Made by a program: the position numbers and the translations under genes. A stretch of 64,000 bases of DNA from Liolophura sinensis (lineage: Eukaryota > Mollusca > Polyplacophora > Chitonida > Chitonidae), in contig NC_088300.1 in NCBI RefSeq assembly GCF_032854445.1, forward strand, positions 48,167,682-48,231,681, in the 5' to 3' direction. The notes below the pieces were generated by a model, which made no database searches, was not told the DNA's origin, and saw only the letters and a list, made by a program, of their open reading frames with translations. Shown here in pieces: positions 52,601 to 63,405 of this stretch. How positions within the stretch are numbered: the stretch's first letter is position 1; each line of letters opens with the position of its first letter.

Positions 52601-55600
52601 CCGCCTATGCAAAACATTTACCCAGCTTGGCTTACTATGGTTACTCGGTTACTTGTCTGTTACTGTAATGTTGATATATAATCATGATACGAAGCATGTT
52701 TACAAGCTGGAAAGAAGATATGTATGAGCATGTAAAATCAATACATATTTTGCCCCCCAAAACACAACATAAAGCCAAAGATTCTCATGTTATACACTTC
52801 AGAAAAACATGTACCAAGACATTCTCTCTAAGCAAGGCCTTCGTTTTCACCTTAATAGCTTTCTGAACTGTTTTGCAACAAAATTAAAATTTTAAATTTT
52901 AAAAGTCATAAGAAAAAATATAAGAAAACTGTGTCTTATGGTTCTTCTATCACAAACTTTTTTCAACCAAAACTAAGTTGATATGTATTTTCTGAGCAGC
53001 TGGAAATCTGTTGAAGTTACTCTGTTCTTGCTGCAAACAGTTGCTGTTATATGATACTGGCCAAGTCTCAACTGTTCCTAGCCACTAGTACACGTCATCA
53101 TCCATATGTACTTCTCACTTCCTATCTGGGCCTCTAAAATAGTCTGACTCTAGAGCATGCAAGCATGCACACATACACACAAGCCTGTAATAACTTTGCA
53201 AGCTTTTCTGTTTAGTGCACTTGTATACCAATGTACCAAGCACTGAAACAGGTTTACTGTTGACACCTACAGTTTAGATGTTTGATAGTTCAAATACATG
53301 TGTTTTCAAAGGATTTTTTATGGAAGTTTTACAAATTCAAACATTTCCCCAAAATTATGGCACATGACAGTGAATCCAGAATTTCAGAGGTATAGCCACT
53401 AGTACATTTACGAAAACTAACGAAGTAAAAAAAATTATTCAAACCCATGAATGTTAAATAAGGCATATGTCTGTCTATTTTCAGGTATAGATGTATTAGA
53501 GAGAGCAGCCGCTGCTGCTCGCAATGGTATAGACTCCAGTCACCCTGGACTGCAGATCCTCTATACATGTGCTCTTCTTGGACTGATACACACTGTGATA
53601 AATCTAGTGATGACAAAAGAGAAGAGGTAACACCAAGGGAGGCAATTCCAGGCAAAGCGGACAAGCACCTCTGAAAGGATACTACAAGAAAAATATACTT
53701 ATATGCGATGTTGATTCTTTATTTATTGAAATATTTAAATGAATATAAGGAAGAATAAACAGATACATTGTCTCTTAAAGCCTCCTGAATATCCTTCAAG
53801 GCCAGAAAACTTATCAAAAGATATAGCCTATCGTTTATCTTTTGAAACTCCACCTTGTAGACTATGGTGCCTTTATATAGAGTAAGGAAGAATTTATTCC
53901 CCTGAGGAAAAAAGCATTGCTAAAGCTATCTGAAGTCCATTTACACCTTAGGTCATTTATGATCATAAAATTTCCTTCTTGAGAAAACTTGTGCCAATGA
54001 ATGCTTTTACACCACTGTCACCAAACAGGATCTGTTTCAGAAAGAGATTGTTCTTTACAGCATAAGACAACAAGGTTGTTTTGGTGTAGGCTGTAATGAT
54101 GGTTTGCATGAACATTATTAGACATGTGCATGAGTTTTTATGCCTTGAGTTTTTTTTTTCACTCAGAAGCATAAATCAAACATCCATGAATTCTTAATTC
54201 AAACCAATGATGTACAATAATGGACCACAACTCAAATTTATGCCCAAACTGATCTCTTGAGGGTGCAGAAGGTGGGGAGATAACTCAGGAAAATAACCTC
54301 ACCAGTTTTAAACCACAATAACTTATATTGCATATATATGGGAACACTGATTTTAAAGTTTTACTGAAGTCCAAAATAATGAATGGAACCTATTAATGTG
54401 TTTGTAGATAAAACAGCTGGGGTTTTAAGGGATGTCTTACAACTGTATTCATCAGCTTAATTCAACAAAATATGAAAATACGAGCAAAAATCTCTAGAAA
54501 CTATTCTAACACAGCTGCAAAAACTGAACACAAGCATTACTGAATATTAGGAATAGCATCTGTATGTTACAGTAGATACCCAGATAAGACAGTTCCCTGA
54601 CTTTGAAAAATTATAAGTGATGCCAGCCTTAACTCTGGCATTGTGAAGCTTTTCTGCATAACCCAAAACAGTTTGTACTGTAATGGAAAGTTTACAAACA
54701 TGAAAACACACCTTAACTGTCACCTTAACTGTACCACACTAGAAATTGGCAACATCTTGCTATTCATTATCATGCCACTCACAGAACGTCACTGGAGAAG
54801 GTAACTACACTTCCACATCAACTCTTTCCTCATACATATGTAAGTTCCTACGCAACTTTGCCAACTCAACATTTCCAGAGCCAAATACATAGGTACATGT
54901 GTATAGACATTCATGAATTTAAACATGTTACATTCACCCATGTCTTATTCTTCCAAATACTTAAACATAATAAGCACTGAAGACAATGGTAATGAATGCC
55001 AGAACTAAAGTGTATGTGTGTAATGTCACTGCCATGAAGTCCACACCAAGGACATGCATATGTAGTACTGCCATCCACACAAACTATAATGAGATTATTA
55101 CATGCCATAAAGAACAAAAAAGTTTGTCCATGACTAACTTGTATAGTTTTCCTCATTCTGAGAGTTCCATTGATTTCAGTTTTGGGGTTTGCTTGGAACA
55201 CGGGATGATGTTTTACTAGAAAATTGTGTCAGCACTGAGAATAACATTTTGTGACATTTATTTGCCTCTAAAAATGAACTTTTGGGGTGAAAGTTTAGGT
55301 CATTTAGGGTATAAAAATGTCGTGCTTTTTTATAGTTACGCCCTTACCTTACATTGTAAAGAAATATTTCAGTTATTATAATGCATCATATCATCAGTGT
55401 CCAATGATATTTTAGGACATAAGATCTTCATTAACCAGTAGGTGTCAGTTTTTTTTCCATAAATATTATGCTGTTGCCCCCCCCCCCCCCCACCTTTTTT
55501 TTTTCTTAATTTTGTTCTTTGAAAGATGTACACAAAAATCCCACATTTTTCAATTTCATTTAAATCAGCCCACCAGCTCCATGTTAATGATACCACACAA

Positions 55601-58600
55601 TTATTCAGTTCTATTCAGATTCAGAAGTATGGCTAGGAATGTGTTTTTGGTTGTCCAGAAAGCATTTGTGTACAAACTCTGACAAAAATGCAGCAACTCA
55701 TGAAAATTTTCCTGACAGACCATTTACCAGTTATAATGGTCATAACATTATTATGCTAGCTGTACCAACTGTACATCACTGCTTAAGTTTAATGTTAAGA
55801 ACACGACAGAACACAGATTTGCAAGTTTGTTGAAATCTAAATACTTGTATCATCCATAAGATTTGCTGTAGAAAAAATGATGCCAACCTTTGTATTTAAG
55901 GAAATATGACCACGTGGTGTTTTCAGAAGTGATAATTGTTATCATTTTTGCTCAAAATAGTCTTCAAAGTTTAAACCTACATGTATATAAGACCACATGA
56001 CTTTAAATATGTTTTTAACAAATAGACATAGAGTCTACTCCAAACTTTATTATAGAATGGGTACATAATCGACCTGTATCAAAGAAAGCTCAACTTTTCC
56101 CGGTAAATGGACTTGCCATGATCACAGAAAGTTCATTTATGGCATTATCACTGGTATATCACTAGCAGGTATTGTACATTAGGGGATTTTTTATATTCTT
56201 GATTTAAGTACAGGTAAGTCATTGTGCTTTACAGACGAAAACTGTAAATAATCAAATCAAAAACAAAAGCCAAGTGGCATAGAAATTTGTATATTTACAT
56301 ATAATTCATTTTTATTTATTTATTTGATTGGTGTTTTATGCCTTACTCAAAAATATTTCACTAATAGGATGGCAGCCAACAATCCGGGGGAAACACACGA
56401 GACCATCTGTACTTTGCCGGCAGACCTTCCCACATATGGCCGCAGAGTAAGCCAGCATCAACTGAGCTGAGTGGACTTGAACTCACAGCGACCATAATGG
56501 TGATAGGTTCCTGGGTCATTGCACTGCGCTGGCAGACTAATCACCTCAGCCACCTATATATATAATTAAATTGGACTAAGAAAAAGTGGCATTCGGGTAA
56601 ACATGGATTAGATATACATATCTACTTCGTGTAGATTAATTATTAGTAGATAATGTAGATAGTTCCCTGCTCAATGTAATTTTAAGTTGTATATTTTGTT
56701 TGATCTAAAAGGGGTTAGAATTATGTTTTTCAAACATAAAATGATGTTTGCATCATCCAAGGCTCAAGAAAACCATGCTTGTATATATTTAGAGGTGAAA
56801 TTCTGTTAACATATGTATAAGAAAAATGATAAAGTGCTTGCTCTATTTTTATTCTTCAAGAATGATTTCATTTCTGTTGATGCCTGTCATAAATATGTTA
56901 CTATGTTTTTTGTTAAGTTTTGTGTAACTATATAATTTGAGTAAATTTCAAACTAAAGATACAAAAATTAATGAATATATCTTCACTATGCCATGATTGA
57001 TCCAGGAAGTGTATGCAATTTTTTTTCAAGCTTATTTTTTATTTTAGATTGAAATGAGTGGTATTTAAAAACATTGTTTTTATTTTAATTTGTGTGCTGT
57101 CTATGTTCAGCGCCATTCAGTTTTCAGGTAATAATGTTATTTGATTACCTCTGCAAAAATATCTGGACTTTAATACAGATTGTATCGTGATATATAAAAG
57201 TGACAAGTCTTCTACTATCTTACATGAAGCACATGAGAAAGAAGCTTAAAACAAGATGGTACAAGGCTGTTCTGCTCTTGTTTTTTTCACCTGAAATATC
57301 AGCCACTTGCAGTAGGTTGTACATTTCATCAGTTCAGTACAAAGGCGTTTTAAAAGTCAGGTCCCTCCACTGTATCTTCATTAAATATTTCTATAGCATA
57401 AGTATATATGCTCCTCACATTACTTAAAAAAAGCTAAAAAAACAAAGCTCCACATGCAAAAACTACAGTGTAATATGTTAAAATTCATGTCTATAAGCAT
57501 GAAGGAATGTTAAAATTCCTTTCTATGAGCATGAGGGACAATGTTTATCTTTGTCTACTCTATGAATGAGAGATCTCATATATCTGTCAAGATGCTTAAG
57601 ATGTTTTGAATGAAATAAACATTGATGCATAATACCATGATGGGTGGCTGTTATATGATACTGAAAAAGTAAAATGGCCTTTTTCCTGCTTTGACCAATG
57701 TTTAACACCATACTCAAGAAATTGAAATTTTCACTTAAAAACTGATGGTCAGTTTATTATGGGTGGAAGAACCAAGAGAGAAAACCACCAAGAGAAACCA
57801 CCCATCTTTGGCATGTGACATGTCATACTGGGGGAAAGCAAGTGGTTTCCAGTGAACTTCTCTGTCAGGTAATGGTACAGTAGTGAGCCCAGGTCTTGTG
57901 TGACGCAGCATGTGAAAGGCCAGCAACTTTAATAGCTACTCAGTTAACATAATCACTTGTACAGAAAATGTCATTGTAAATTCAACAGTGAACAATATCA
58001 TGCGCAGTGTATAAAGAAATGGTCCCGCCATAATGCCGGCCACCGTGAAGTGAATAGTGAAATATTATACAGATAGTGCATGCTATAGGGTGGGACATCA
58101 GGAATTGTCAGCTTAAGAGAAGTGATATTCAATGAGGGCAAAGCCCGAGGTGAATATAACTTGTCAAGAGCTGACAATTGCTGATGTTGCACCCCACCGC
58201 CTGCACAATATGTTTTATTTTACCGAAAAAATTCGAATTTGTACGTCGGTATGGGAACTACAACCACCATCCCATTGTTTACTTTACAAATGCCTGAGAG
58301 CTCTCAAAGGGAGATAACGCACGTGATAGCATGTTAGCACAAGATCGTTGGATATCACCATGTGAACGTGGGATAATACTTTGTGAGCGTGACATTAGAT
58401 TCCTTGGCACGCATGATTGCTGTACATCATTTTTTGCGGGATATCATGTGACTGCCTTTCGACCAATTGAAACCAAGAATTACCCTAAGAGGTATAATGA
58501 TCTTGAGTACAGCATAAAACATCAAACAAGTAAATACATAAATTATAAAGAAATATTGGTACTGTCTGAAACAATAAGGTTGGCATTCTGGCAGTAAGAG

Positions 58601-60060
58601 TTATGCCCCCTGTTTATGGCTGTACCTGTAGGTAGTCATAGTACAATAGCATCATCAGCCTAACAATATGTCTCAGATTAATAATGCTACAAAGCTACAT
58701 GTAGGCTGGCATTTTCAATAATTTAACTGTTATTTATGATTATTAGACTGAGCTTTTATGCTACACACAAGAATATTCAACTTGTGCTATGGTGATCAGG
58801 CTTTGTAAATTAAGGGAAATCAAATTCAGAAATCTCTTGAATCACAACCACAATGGATCCAGCAAAACCTGGATTCAAGTGATGACACTGCTCCAGGGCC
58901 TATCTTCTGCGGCCATACCAGTGTTTTATATAACCAAGCCAAAACTGTGCTCTCTGATGATTTCAATGCATGAAATACGATCAGTTGGTTTCTTTTTACA
59001 TTTAATAACATTTCAACATTGTCCACTAACTTAAGTTAGAGCAGTAGATTTGGGTAAGTGCCTTGTCACCTCAAACATATCCAACAAGGATATTTTAAAT
59101 TACACAACAATGAATGGTGATCCACTGAAGATTCTGGTTCCAAAAGTACTGAGTTTTAGTTCCAAAAAAAAAACCCCACTGATTTCTAAGCATTCAAAGC
59201 AAAGCTATATAACACATGCAATGTCAAGAAAATTACCTTATGTTTATATAAAGTACTAAAATGGTTGTTCCTAAAGCACACGCATAGTTCTCCCTCCTTC
59301 ACACTGGTGGAGAGCTCACATAGACCATGGTATGTTAGCTGAGATGCTGAACTCTCCAGGAAAGTCTCTGCCAGCAATGCTGTGGTAAAAAGAAACCATA
59401 CATTTAGTCATTTGTCACTCAGCTTTAATAATCTACAAGGTGTATCTTGGGCTCGGTAAAAAACTTATCTCCCCATAGTGCGCTTTACACTCAGAGTTAT
59501 CCCCCTTGATCACATTTATCTTGAAATGTGGACTATGAAAAAGATGTGGCCACACAATGGTTGTTATTTGCACTTTTCCCACTATGAAATGATCTTACAA
59601 ATGACAAATGTGTATTGATGAATACAAATTTAACATTCTTAAAACCCATCAGTTGAAGCAAGGCAGCAGCCGGCTGCCTTTGCATAAGTGAAATATTCTT
59701 GAGTATAGTGTAAAATCGCATCTTTGTCTAAAAAAAAATAACTGCATCAGGTTACATGTACTTCAAATCCAGTCTTCTTTCCGTCACTCAACAATACAAA
59801 GACATCGGTAGATCCAAGTATATACATAAGACATGCTTGTTGATGGACTAGTGTGAGTCTAAAACTTACCTTCTGTTACCAACTCTTGTTTCTCTGAGGA
59901 TTTTTGAGCAATGATTTTCTCTACCAGCTGATTATAGCTGCAGTTCCCCACTGCGGCCCCTACTTGAGGCTCCTGGGGATCCACCAGCCAGCCATGATAA
60001 AGGCGTATCTCCAACAGGTCAAAGATGATCAGCTCTGGGGTGTACTCAAAGTCACACACA
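34650..60060 (-). CDS. MINDY1/2: MINDY1/2 (FAM63) K48-linkage deubiquitinase, 3' six exons
   Basis: Exons join in phase: 60060-59870, 59379-59237, 37504-37314, 36616-36491, 36008-35816 and 34694-34650 (TGA), giving 295 residues; the upstream half lies beyond the right edge. The first visible exon carries DFEYTPELIIFDLLEI and LYHGWLVDPQ, where His is the catalytic base of this cysteine protease family. Next come NQLVEKII, LTYHGLCEL, EGELCVCFRNNHFSTLYKHK and ILVTDQGFL, all family landmarks. Two ubiquitin-binding MIU-type helices follow: DYLVALSLQQEQQ and DHELALKLQEEEDRR. A Q/S/P-rich linker, a basic segment and a short last exon ending KKASCIFM (a CaaX-like box) complete the tail. MINDY enzymes trim long K48-linked polyubiquitin from the distal end. 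The catalytic Cys and Gln exons are not in the window. One intron (37505-59236) spans 21.7 kb and contains another gene on the other strand. Confidence 0.93.
35071..35320 (-). repeat. full-length SINE of the common family in the last MINDY intron
   Basis: On the minus strand the order is: tRNA-like head (GGCCTAGTGGGTAGCGTGCC, then CAGAGCGGCATAATG), body (CTCATGCTCGTCTCC, AGGTCTGCCAGGAATCTG, GGTTTCCTCCTACTATTATG), and a tail with GTGAAATATTCTTGAA and CAAATGAACAAATAAATA. It is about 250 bp and one of the most complete copies. Confidence 0.85.
35353..35426 (+). repeat. 37-bp tandem duplication
   Basis: TACTGTGGATTATGAACGGA and the following GAACCCTAAAATGCAA are repeated once, with small changes, from 35390. 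It lies in the last MINDY intron. Confidence 0.8.
35454..35652 (+). mobile_element. MITE copy
   Basis: The ends ACTATAGTCCTTCAACTTTT and AAAAAGTTGAGGAATTAGAC are inverted repeats. Interior strings (ATGCTTATTCAAGC, CTGTGTAGATTTATA, AAAGGCGCATA) match the copy at 20553 and, inverted, the copy at 43932. It is intronic in MINDY and non-coding. Confidence 0.75.
36243..36428 (-). repeat. SINE of the common family, in MINDY intron
   Basis: On plus it starts with TTTTATTTATTTATTTATTT and GATTGGTGTTTCACACC, then ACTCAAGAAA, AGCATTAGGTGGGA, ACCCACAACCATTCAGAG and CAGCTTGAGCTGG: the family tail and body in inverse orientation. The tRNA head is lost. Confidence 0.8.
37692..37915 (-). repeat. SINE of the common family, in the large MINDY intron
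   Basis: Tail side: CATTTATTTATTTGATTCGT. Body: GCATTATGATGGGAGGAAAC, CCCGGAGGAAACCCACA, GCAGACCTTCCACACC. Head: CTTGAACTCACAGC (B-box region inverted) and CATTGCGCCATGCTGGCACA. It is near full length, only about 190 bp upstream of the exon that begins at 37504. Confidence 0.85.
38037..38077 (+). other. G-rich tract (possible G-quadruplex)
   Basis: A GT microsatellite runs into a run of fourteen or more G, then GTGGGGGTGGGGGGGGGG and GGAGGG. It has enough G-runs for a quadruplex on the plus strand. The exact length in homopolymers is unreliable in assemblies. Confidence 0.6.
41313..53630 (+). CDS. nested gene: predicted six-cysteine single-pass membrane protein, family unknown
   Basis: Four exons join with consistent phases and good splice sites: 41313-41403, 48962-49091, 51781-51908 and 53485-53630 (TAA), giving 164 residues. 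The start chosen has a strong context (AGGATGG); an in-frame ATG 27 bp upstream has a poor one, and TTACAG between them could be an acceptor. Residues 1-30 form a signal peptide (core WILFTILLILYA). The predicted ectodomain has cysteines at 40, 48, 73, 82, 90 and 113, enough for three disulfides, and a glycosylation site NFT at 51. An Ala/Arg stretch (ERAAAAARNG) precedes a C-terminal membrane segment at about 139-159 (LQILYTCALLGLIHTVINLV), with tail MTKEKR. This suggests a type I protein; the charged tail argues against a GPI anchor. The C-x7-C...CxxF-type spacing recalls small secreted helical proteins of molluscs, but I do not recognise the family. The gene lies wholly inside a MINDY intron on the opposite strand. 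Confidence 0.8.
41404..48961 (+). other. intron 1 of the nested gene (also MINDY intron)
   Basis: These 7.5 kb hold no recognised exon on either strand. They contain a SINE tail near 42369-42430 (-), a TA microsatellite near 42868-42890, a MITE at 43932-44145 and a SINE tail near 47050-47112 (+). The rest is AT-rich sequence with scattered short open frames that match nothing known. Confidence 0.55.
43932..44145 (-). mobile_element. MITE copy
   Basis: The ends are ACCCTGATTCCTCAACCTTT and AAAAGTTGAAGAATTATAG, inverted repeats of each other. The interior (GCTTGAATAAACACCTTGC, GGCTTCGCAAAAAAG) matches the copies at 20553 and 35454 on the opposite strand. It is non-coding. Confidence 0.75.
53754..53759 (+). 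terminator. poly(A) signal of the nested gene
   Basis: AATAAA about 124 bp after the TAA at 53628-53630, in an AT-rich context. The spacing suits a short 3' UTR and supports this being a real transcription unit. Confidence 0.55.
55123..55312 (+). repeat. dispersed repeat, copy 2
   Basis: Homologous to 25768-25965, as judged by ordered shared strings (TTTTCCTCATTCTGAGAG, GGTTTGCTTGGAAC, GGGATGAT, GCCTCTAAAAATGAA, GGTCATTTAGGGTA). Near 55225-55250 it carries a short segment (GTCAGCACTGAGAATAAC) absent from copy 1. Confidence 0.75.
56311..56554 (-). repeat. full-length SINE of the common family
   Basis: On plus: TTTTATTTATTTATTTGATT, GGTGTTTTATGCC, ACTCAAAAATATTTCACTAA, then GCAGCCAACAATC, GGCAGACCTTCCCACATATG, AGCCAGCATCAAC, CTTGAACTCACAGC (inverted B box) and GCACTGCGCTGGCAGACTAA (inverted head). 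It is complete from tail to tRNA-like head. Confidence 0.88.
59645..59735 (+). repeat. SINE tail, common family
   Basis: GCATAAGTGAAATATTCTTG and AGTATAGTGTAAAATCGCAT correspond to the family's 3' end. It lies in the MINDY intron between the exons at 59870 and 59379. Confidence 0.6.
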
Positions 60061-61010
60061 CTGTAACACAAAACATAATAACATGTTACTAAAACTAGCT
60101 GTAATACAGCGACATTTCCAGCCAGATGATACCTTCTAGAGTTTCCCCAGTCATACATGCAGTATCACATAACATCACAGCTTGCTTCAAGATAACCAGC
60201 TGTGATACAGTCCAGTCTAACAGATCAGAGATGATACATTCTGGAGTCTCCTCAGTCATACATGCAGTAACACATAACATCACAACTTTCTTCAAGATAA
60301 CCAGCTGTGATACAGTCCAGTCTAACAGATCAGAGATGATACATTCTGGAGTCTCCTCAGTCATACATGCAGTATCACATAACATCACAACTTGCTTCAA
60401 GATAACCAGCTGTGATACAGTCCAGTCTAACAGATCAGAGATGATACATTCTGGAGTCTCCTCAGTCACACATGCAGTAACACATAACATCACAACTTGC
60501 TTCAAGATAACCAGCTGTGATACAGTCCGGTCTAACAGATCAGAGATGATACATTCTAGAGTCTCCTCAGTCATACATGCAGTATCACATAACATCACAA
60601 CTTGCTTCAAGATAACCAGCTGTGATACAGTCCGGTCTAACAGATCAGAGATGATACATTCTGGAGTCTCCTCAGTCATACATGCAGTATCACATAACAT
60701 CACAACTTGCTTCAAGATAACCAGCTGTGATACAGTCCAGTCTAACAGATCAGAGATGATACATTCTGGAGTCTCCTCAGTCACACATGCAGTAACACAT
60801 AACATCACAACTTGCTTCAAGATAACCAGCTGTGATACAGTCCAGTCTAACAGATCAGAGATGATACATTCTGGAGTCTCCTCAGTCACACATACAGTAA
60901 CACATAACATCACAACTTGCTTCAAGATAACCAGCTGTGATACAGTCCAGTCTAACAGATCAGAGATGATACATTCTGGAGTCTCCTCAGTCATACATGC
61001 AGTAACACAT
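60009..61010 (-). repeat. 105-bp tandem array derived from a MINDY splice-acceptor/exon junction
   Basis: The string TCTAACAGATCAGAGATGAT recurs from 60319 to 60949 at exact 105-bp steps (first shared base 60214), giving eight close copies. A more diverged ninth unit (60114-60213) joins them to the exon itself (60009-60113). The unit aligns with the first ~52 bases of the MINDY exon ending at 60060 plus the ~50 bases of intron before it. On the minus strand the exon has TTACAG|TGTGTGTGAC, while the copies have TTACTG or ATACTG followed by CATGTGTGAC. The acceptor AG is thus lost in all copies, and only the true exon keeps it. Because 105 is a multiple of three, both strands stay open for ~300 codons, but this is an artefact of the repeat. 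Confidence 0.9.
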
Positions 61011-62687
61011 GCTTCCCAAACAATCAGCTATTGTACAGCTGCATGTGTATCTTCACAGGCCTCACATAATGCACTTCAGAGAATACTCATTTAAACTACG
61101 CTATAAAGGAGAAAAAAACCTTTAAATGATGAATAGATGAAAGAGCATCAAATCTAATTTGCAAATATGATCTTCAATATTTTTTTTGGATTTTTTTTTT
61201 CAAGAGAAAAGAGTATTTGAAAATATTTTTGTGGGTATCTGGGATCAACTTTTGGTATTTATCGTTGTTGCATAATAATGTACTAAATAATGATATGATG
61301 CTTGTCTTTTTATTAGGATGTAAATTTGTTGTTTAAATCGAAACATATGCATTTAACCTAAATTATTGTAATATTTATGAACATATTAAAATAAAAGTAT
61401 GATCCAAATTGATATATTTATTTATTTATTTGATCCAAATTGAGGTTTAATACATTTCTTAGCTGAAAAGAACAAATTCTAGTGCAAATCTATTTATTAA
61501 ACCTGTGTTACAACCTCATTTATGACATTATTAAACAAAGACTATAAATACCAAAAGGTGGTCCCAAATACCCACCATACAAAAATTATTTTCAAGTGTA
61601 TTTGTCTCCTTAAGGAAAAAACGGAAAAATTAAAGACCACATTTAGGAATAACGTTTCACACTCTTTCATTAGAACTTAGTCATTTTTAGGTTTTCTCCA
61701 CCTTTAAAATAAAATATATACATGTATGTCATTGTATACAAACATATATGTACATATTAGTGTTCAAAAGCTCATAGATGATGCACTGTGAGATTGTACA
61801 TTATGAAAAGTCTCACACACTGTAATATAAACCAGCACAACTTTATACAAATAGAATAAAAATGGCTTCCTCCAATTATTGTCAAGCAGCATTGTTGGGA
61901 CCTTCTTGCATACTATGACAATATATATGGAAGAAAGTGAGTTTTCATCTCTTGCTCACATCAAAGTTTGTTTCACAAAATCAGGCCTAAAAGAAAACAG
62001 TCACACCTGTGACTTTCCCAGATGACAATGAGATGAGGGATATCTAAAGTTACAAACCCAATACAACTTGCTATACGGTGAACCAATAGTATAACCACAC
62101 ACATGCCTTTTACTGGTCAAATACATGTATGATACTCAGGCCAATGGCTTGATATCAATTGGCTGAATCAACATGAGGCCAAACAGCAATACATTGAGTT
62201 AAAGATAAATGCTGAAGTTCTCCATAAGCCACATAGTTAACAGACAAAACATTTATGGAATCTAGCAAATACCCATATATATTCTTCAGAACAAGGTGCA
62301 AGTACATGGAGGTAAGTACCTGGCACATACAGAAAGGAATTTAGATGAGGTTGGTTAGATGAGTGCTACACCTCAAATGTACACAAAAATAATGTGAAAA
62401 CATTAACACCTGGGTGAACCCATTGGTTATTGCTGTCAGCCAGCTGTTAATGTTCTAAACATTGCTGTTGTGCACATTCAAGGTTTAGCCCAGCCATTAG
62501 ATTGACAATTTGATGACATTTATCTCATCTGTACAGTTGGCTTTCAGATCAGCAATCTCTGTGCCATGCACCTAATAACTTGATAACTTGTCAACAGTAT
62601 ACATACATCTGTCAACCAGTATGCCTTCAACAAAATTTAGAAGGTACATGTAACTGACCAGTACCGCGGGGAGGGAGGGGGGGGGGG

Positions 62688-62930
62688 ATCAGTGGTTAGC
62701 ATCATGCTTGCCAGCGTGGTGCAATGACCCAAGGGCCTCTCACCAATGTAAGTTCAAGTGCAGCTCATGCTGGCTTACTTTTTTGTTATATGTAGAAAGG
62801 TCTGGCAACAACCTGTGGATGGTCGTGGGTTTCCCCTGGTTTGGTTTCCTTACACCATAATACTGGCCACCGTCGTATAAATAATCTTGAGTTCGGAAAA
62901 AAAAACACCAATCAAATAAATAAATAAATT
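62688..62930 (+). repeat. full-length SINE of the common family
   Basis: Head: GTGGTTAGCATCATGCTTGC, AGCGTGGTGCAATGACCCAA, B-box TAAGTTCAAGTGC. Body: GCTCATGCTGGCTTAC, GAAAGGTCTGGCAACAACCT, GTGGATGGTCGTGGGTTTCC, CACCATAATACTGGCCACCG. Tail: AATAATCTTGAGTTCGG, then AACACCAATCAAATAAATAA. It serves here as a reference for the family's layout. Confidence 0.9.
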
Positions 62931-63355
62931 AGTAACCGACCCGTACAGTTAACTGTAAACATGCCTTGCCCCAGAGATGATGACTAGAAACCACACAGCT
63001 TTTGTAGATCTGTATAGACATATTTTATGAAGGTCAGTAACAAAGTGAAACTATAACTGCCTGCAGTGACAGAGGAGGGGGATGGCGATAGTTTTATGCA
63101 TGATCACTAGTTTTAAAGTGCTATGGTCTTGAATACAAAATAAAACACCCAAAGAAATAATTAAATATACAATTTCAAATAAACAGGAAATTAGAACTAT
63201 GAAAAATGATTTATGTCCTGTAGATATGCCTGTGTTTACATGAACAAGTGTACAAATCCTTATCTCAAAATAACACGGTCTCTTTAGCTTGATATATCTT
63301 TCAGGCACACAATGATATGTTTACACTGCCTATAGAATCCACTGGGCATTGCAGT

Positions 63356-63405
63356 GTTTCAAAGTATCTAACACTGAAAGTTTCAAAGTATCTAACACTG
63401 AAAGA
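63356..63405 (+). repeat. 24-bp tandem duplication
   Basis: GTTTCAAAGTATCTAACACT followed by GAAA occurs twice in direct succession. No other feature is associated with it. Confidence 0.9.

Larger units (their letters stand above)
53631..59236. other. MINDY large intron, 5' part, downstream of the nested gene
   Basis: No exons are recognised. Contents are the nested gene's 3' UTR (AATAAA at 53754-53759), the dispersed repeat at 55123-55312, a C-run at about 55476-55490, a full SINE at 56311-56554, SINE tails near 57690-57760 (-) and 58465-58545 (+), and short tandem duplications such as the one near 57480-57540. Confidence 0.55.

Noticed and set aside
53485..53630. GPI-anchor signal at the C terminus of the nested gene product
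   Set aside because: The hydrophobic segment is followed by a charged TKEKR tail, which is atypical for GPI signals; a transmembrane helix is more likely.
60095..61094. Two overlapping open frames of ~300 codons on opposite strands encoding a 35-residue repeat protein
   Set aside because: They arise because the 105-bp satellite unit is a multiple of three without stops on either strand. The unit is a copied exon-intron junction, and there is no independent evidence of a gene.
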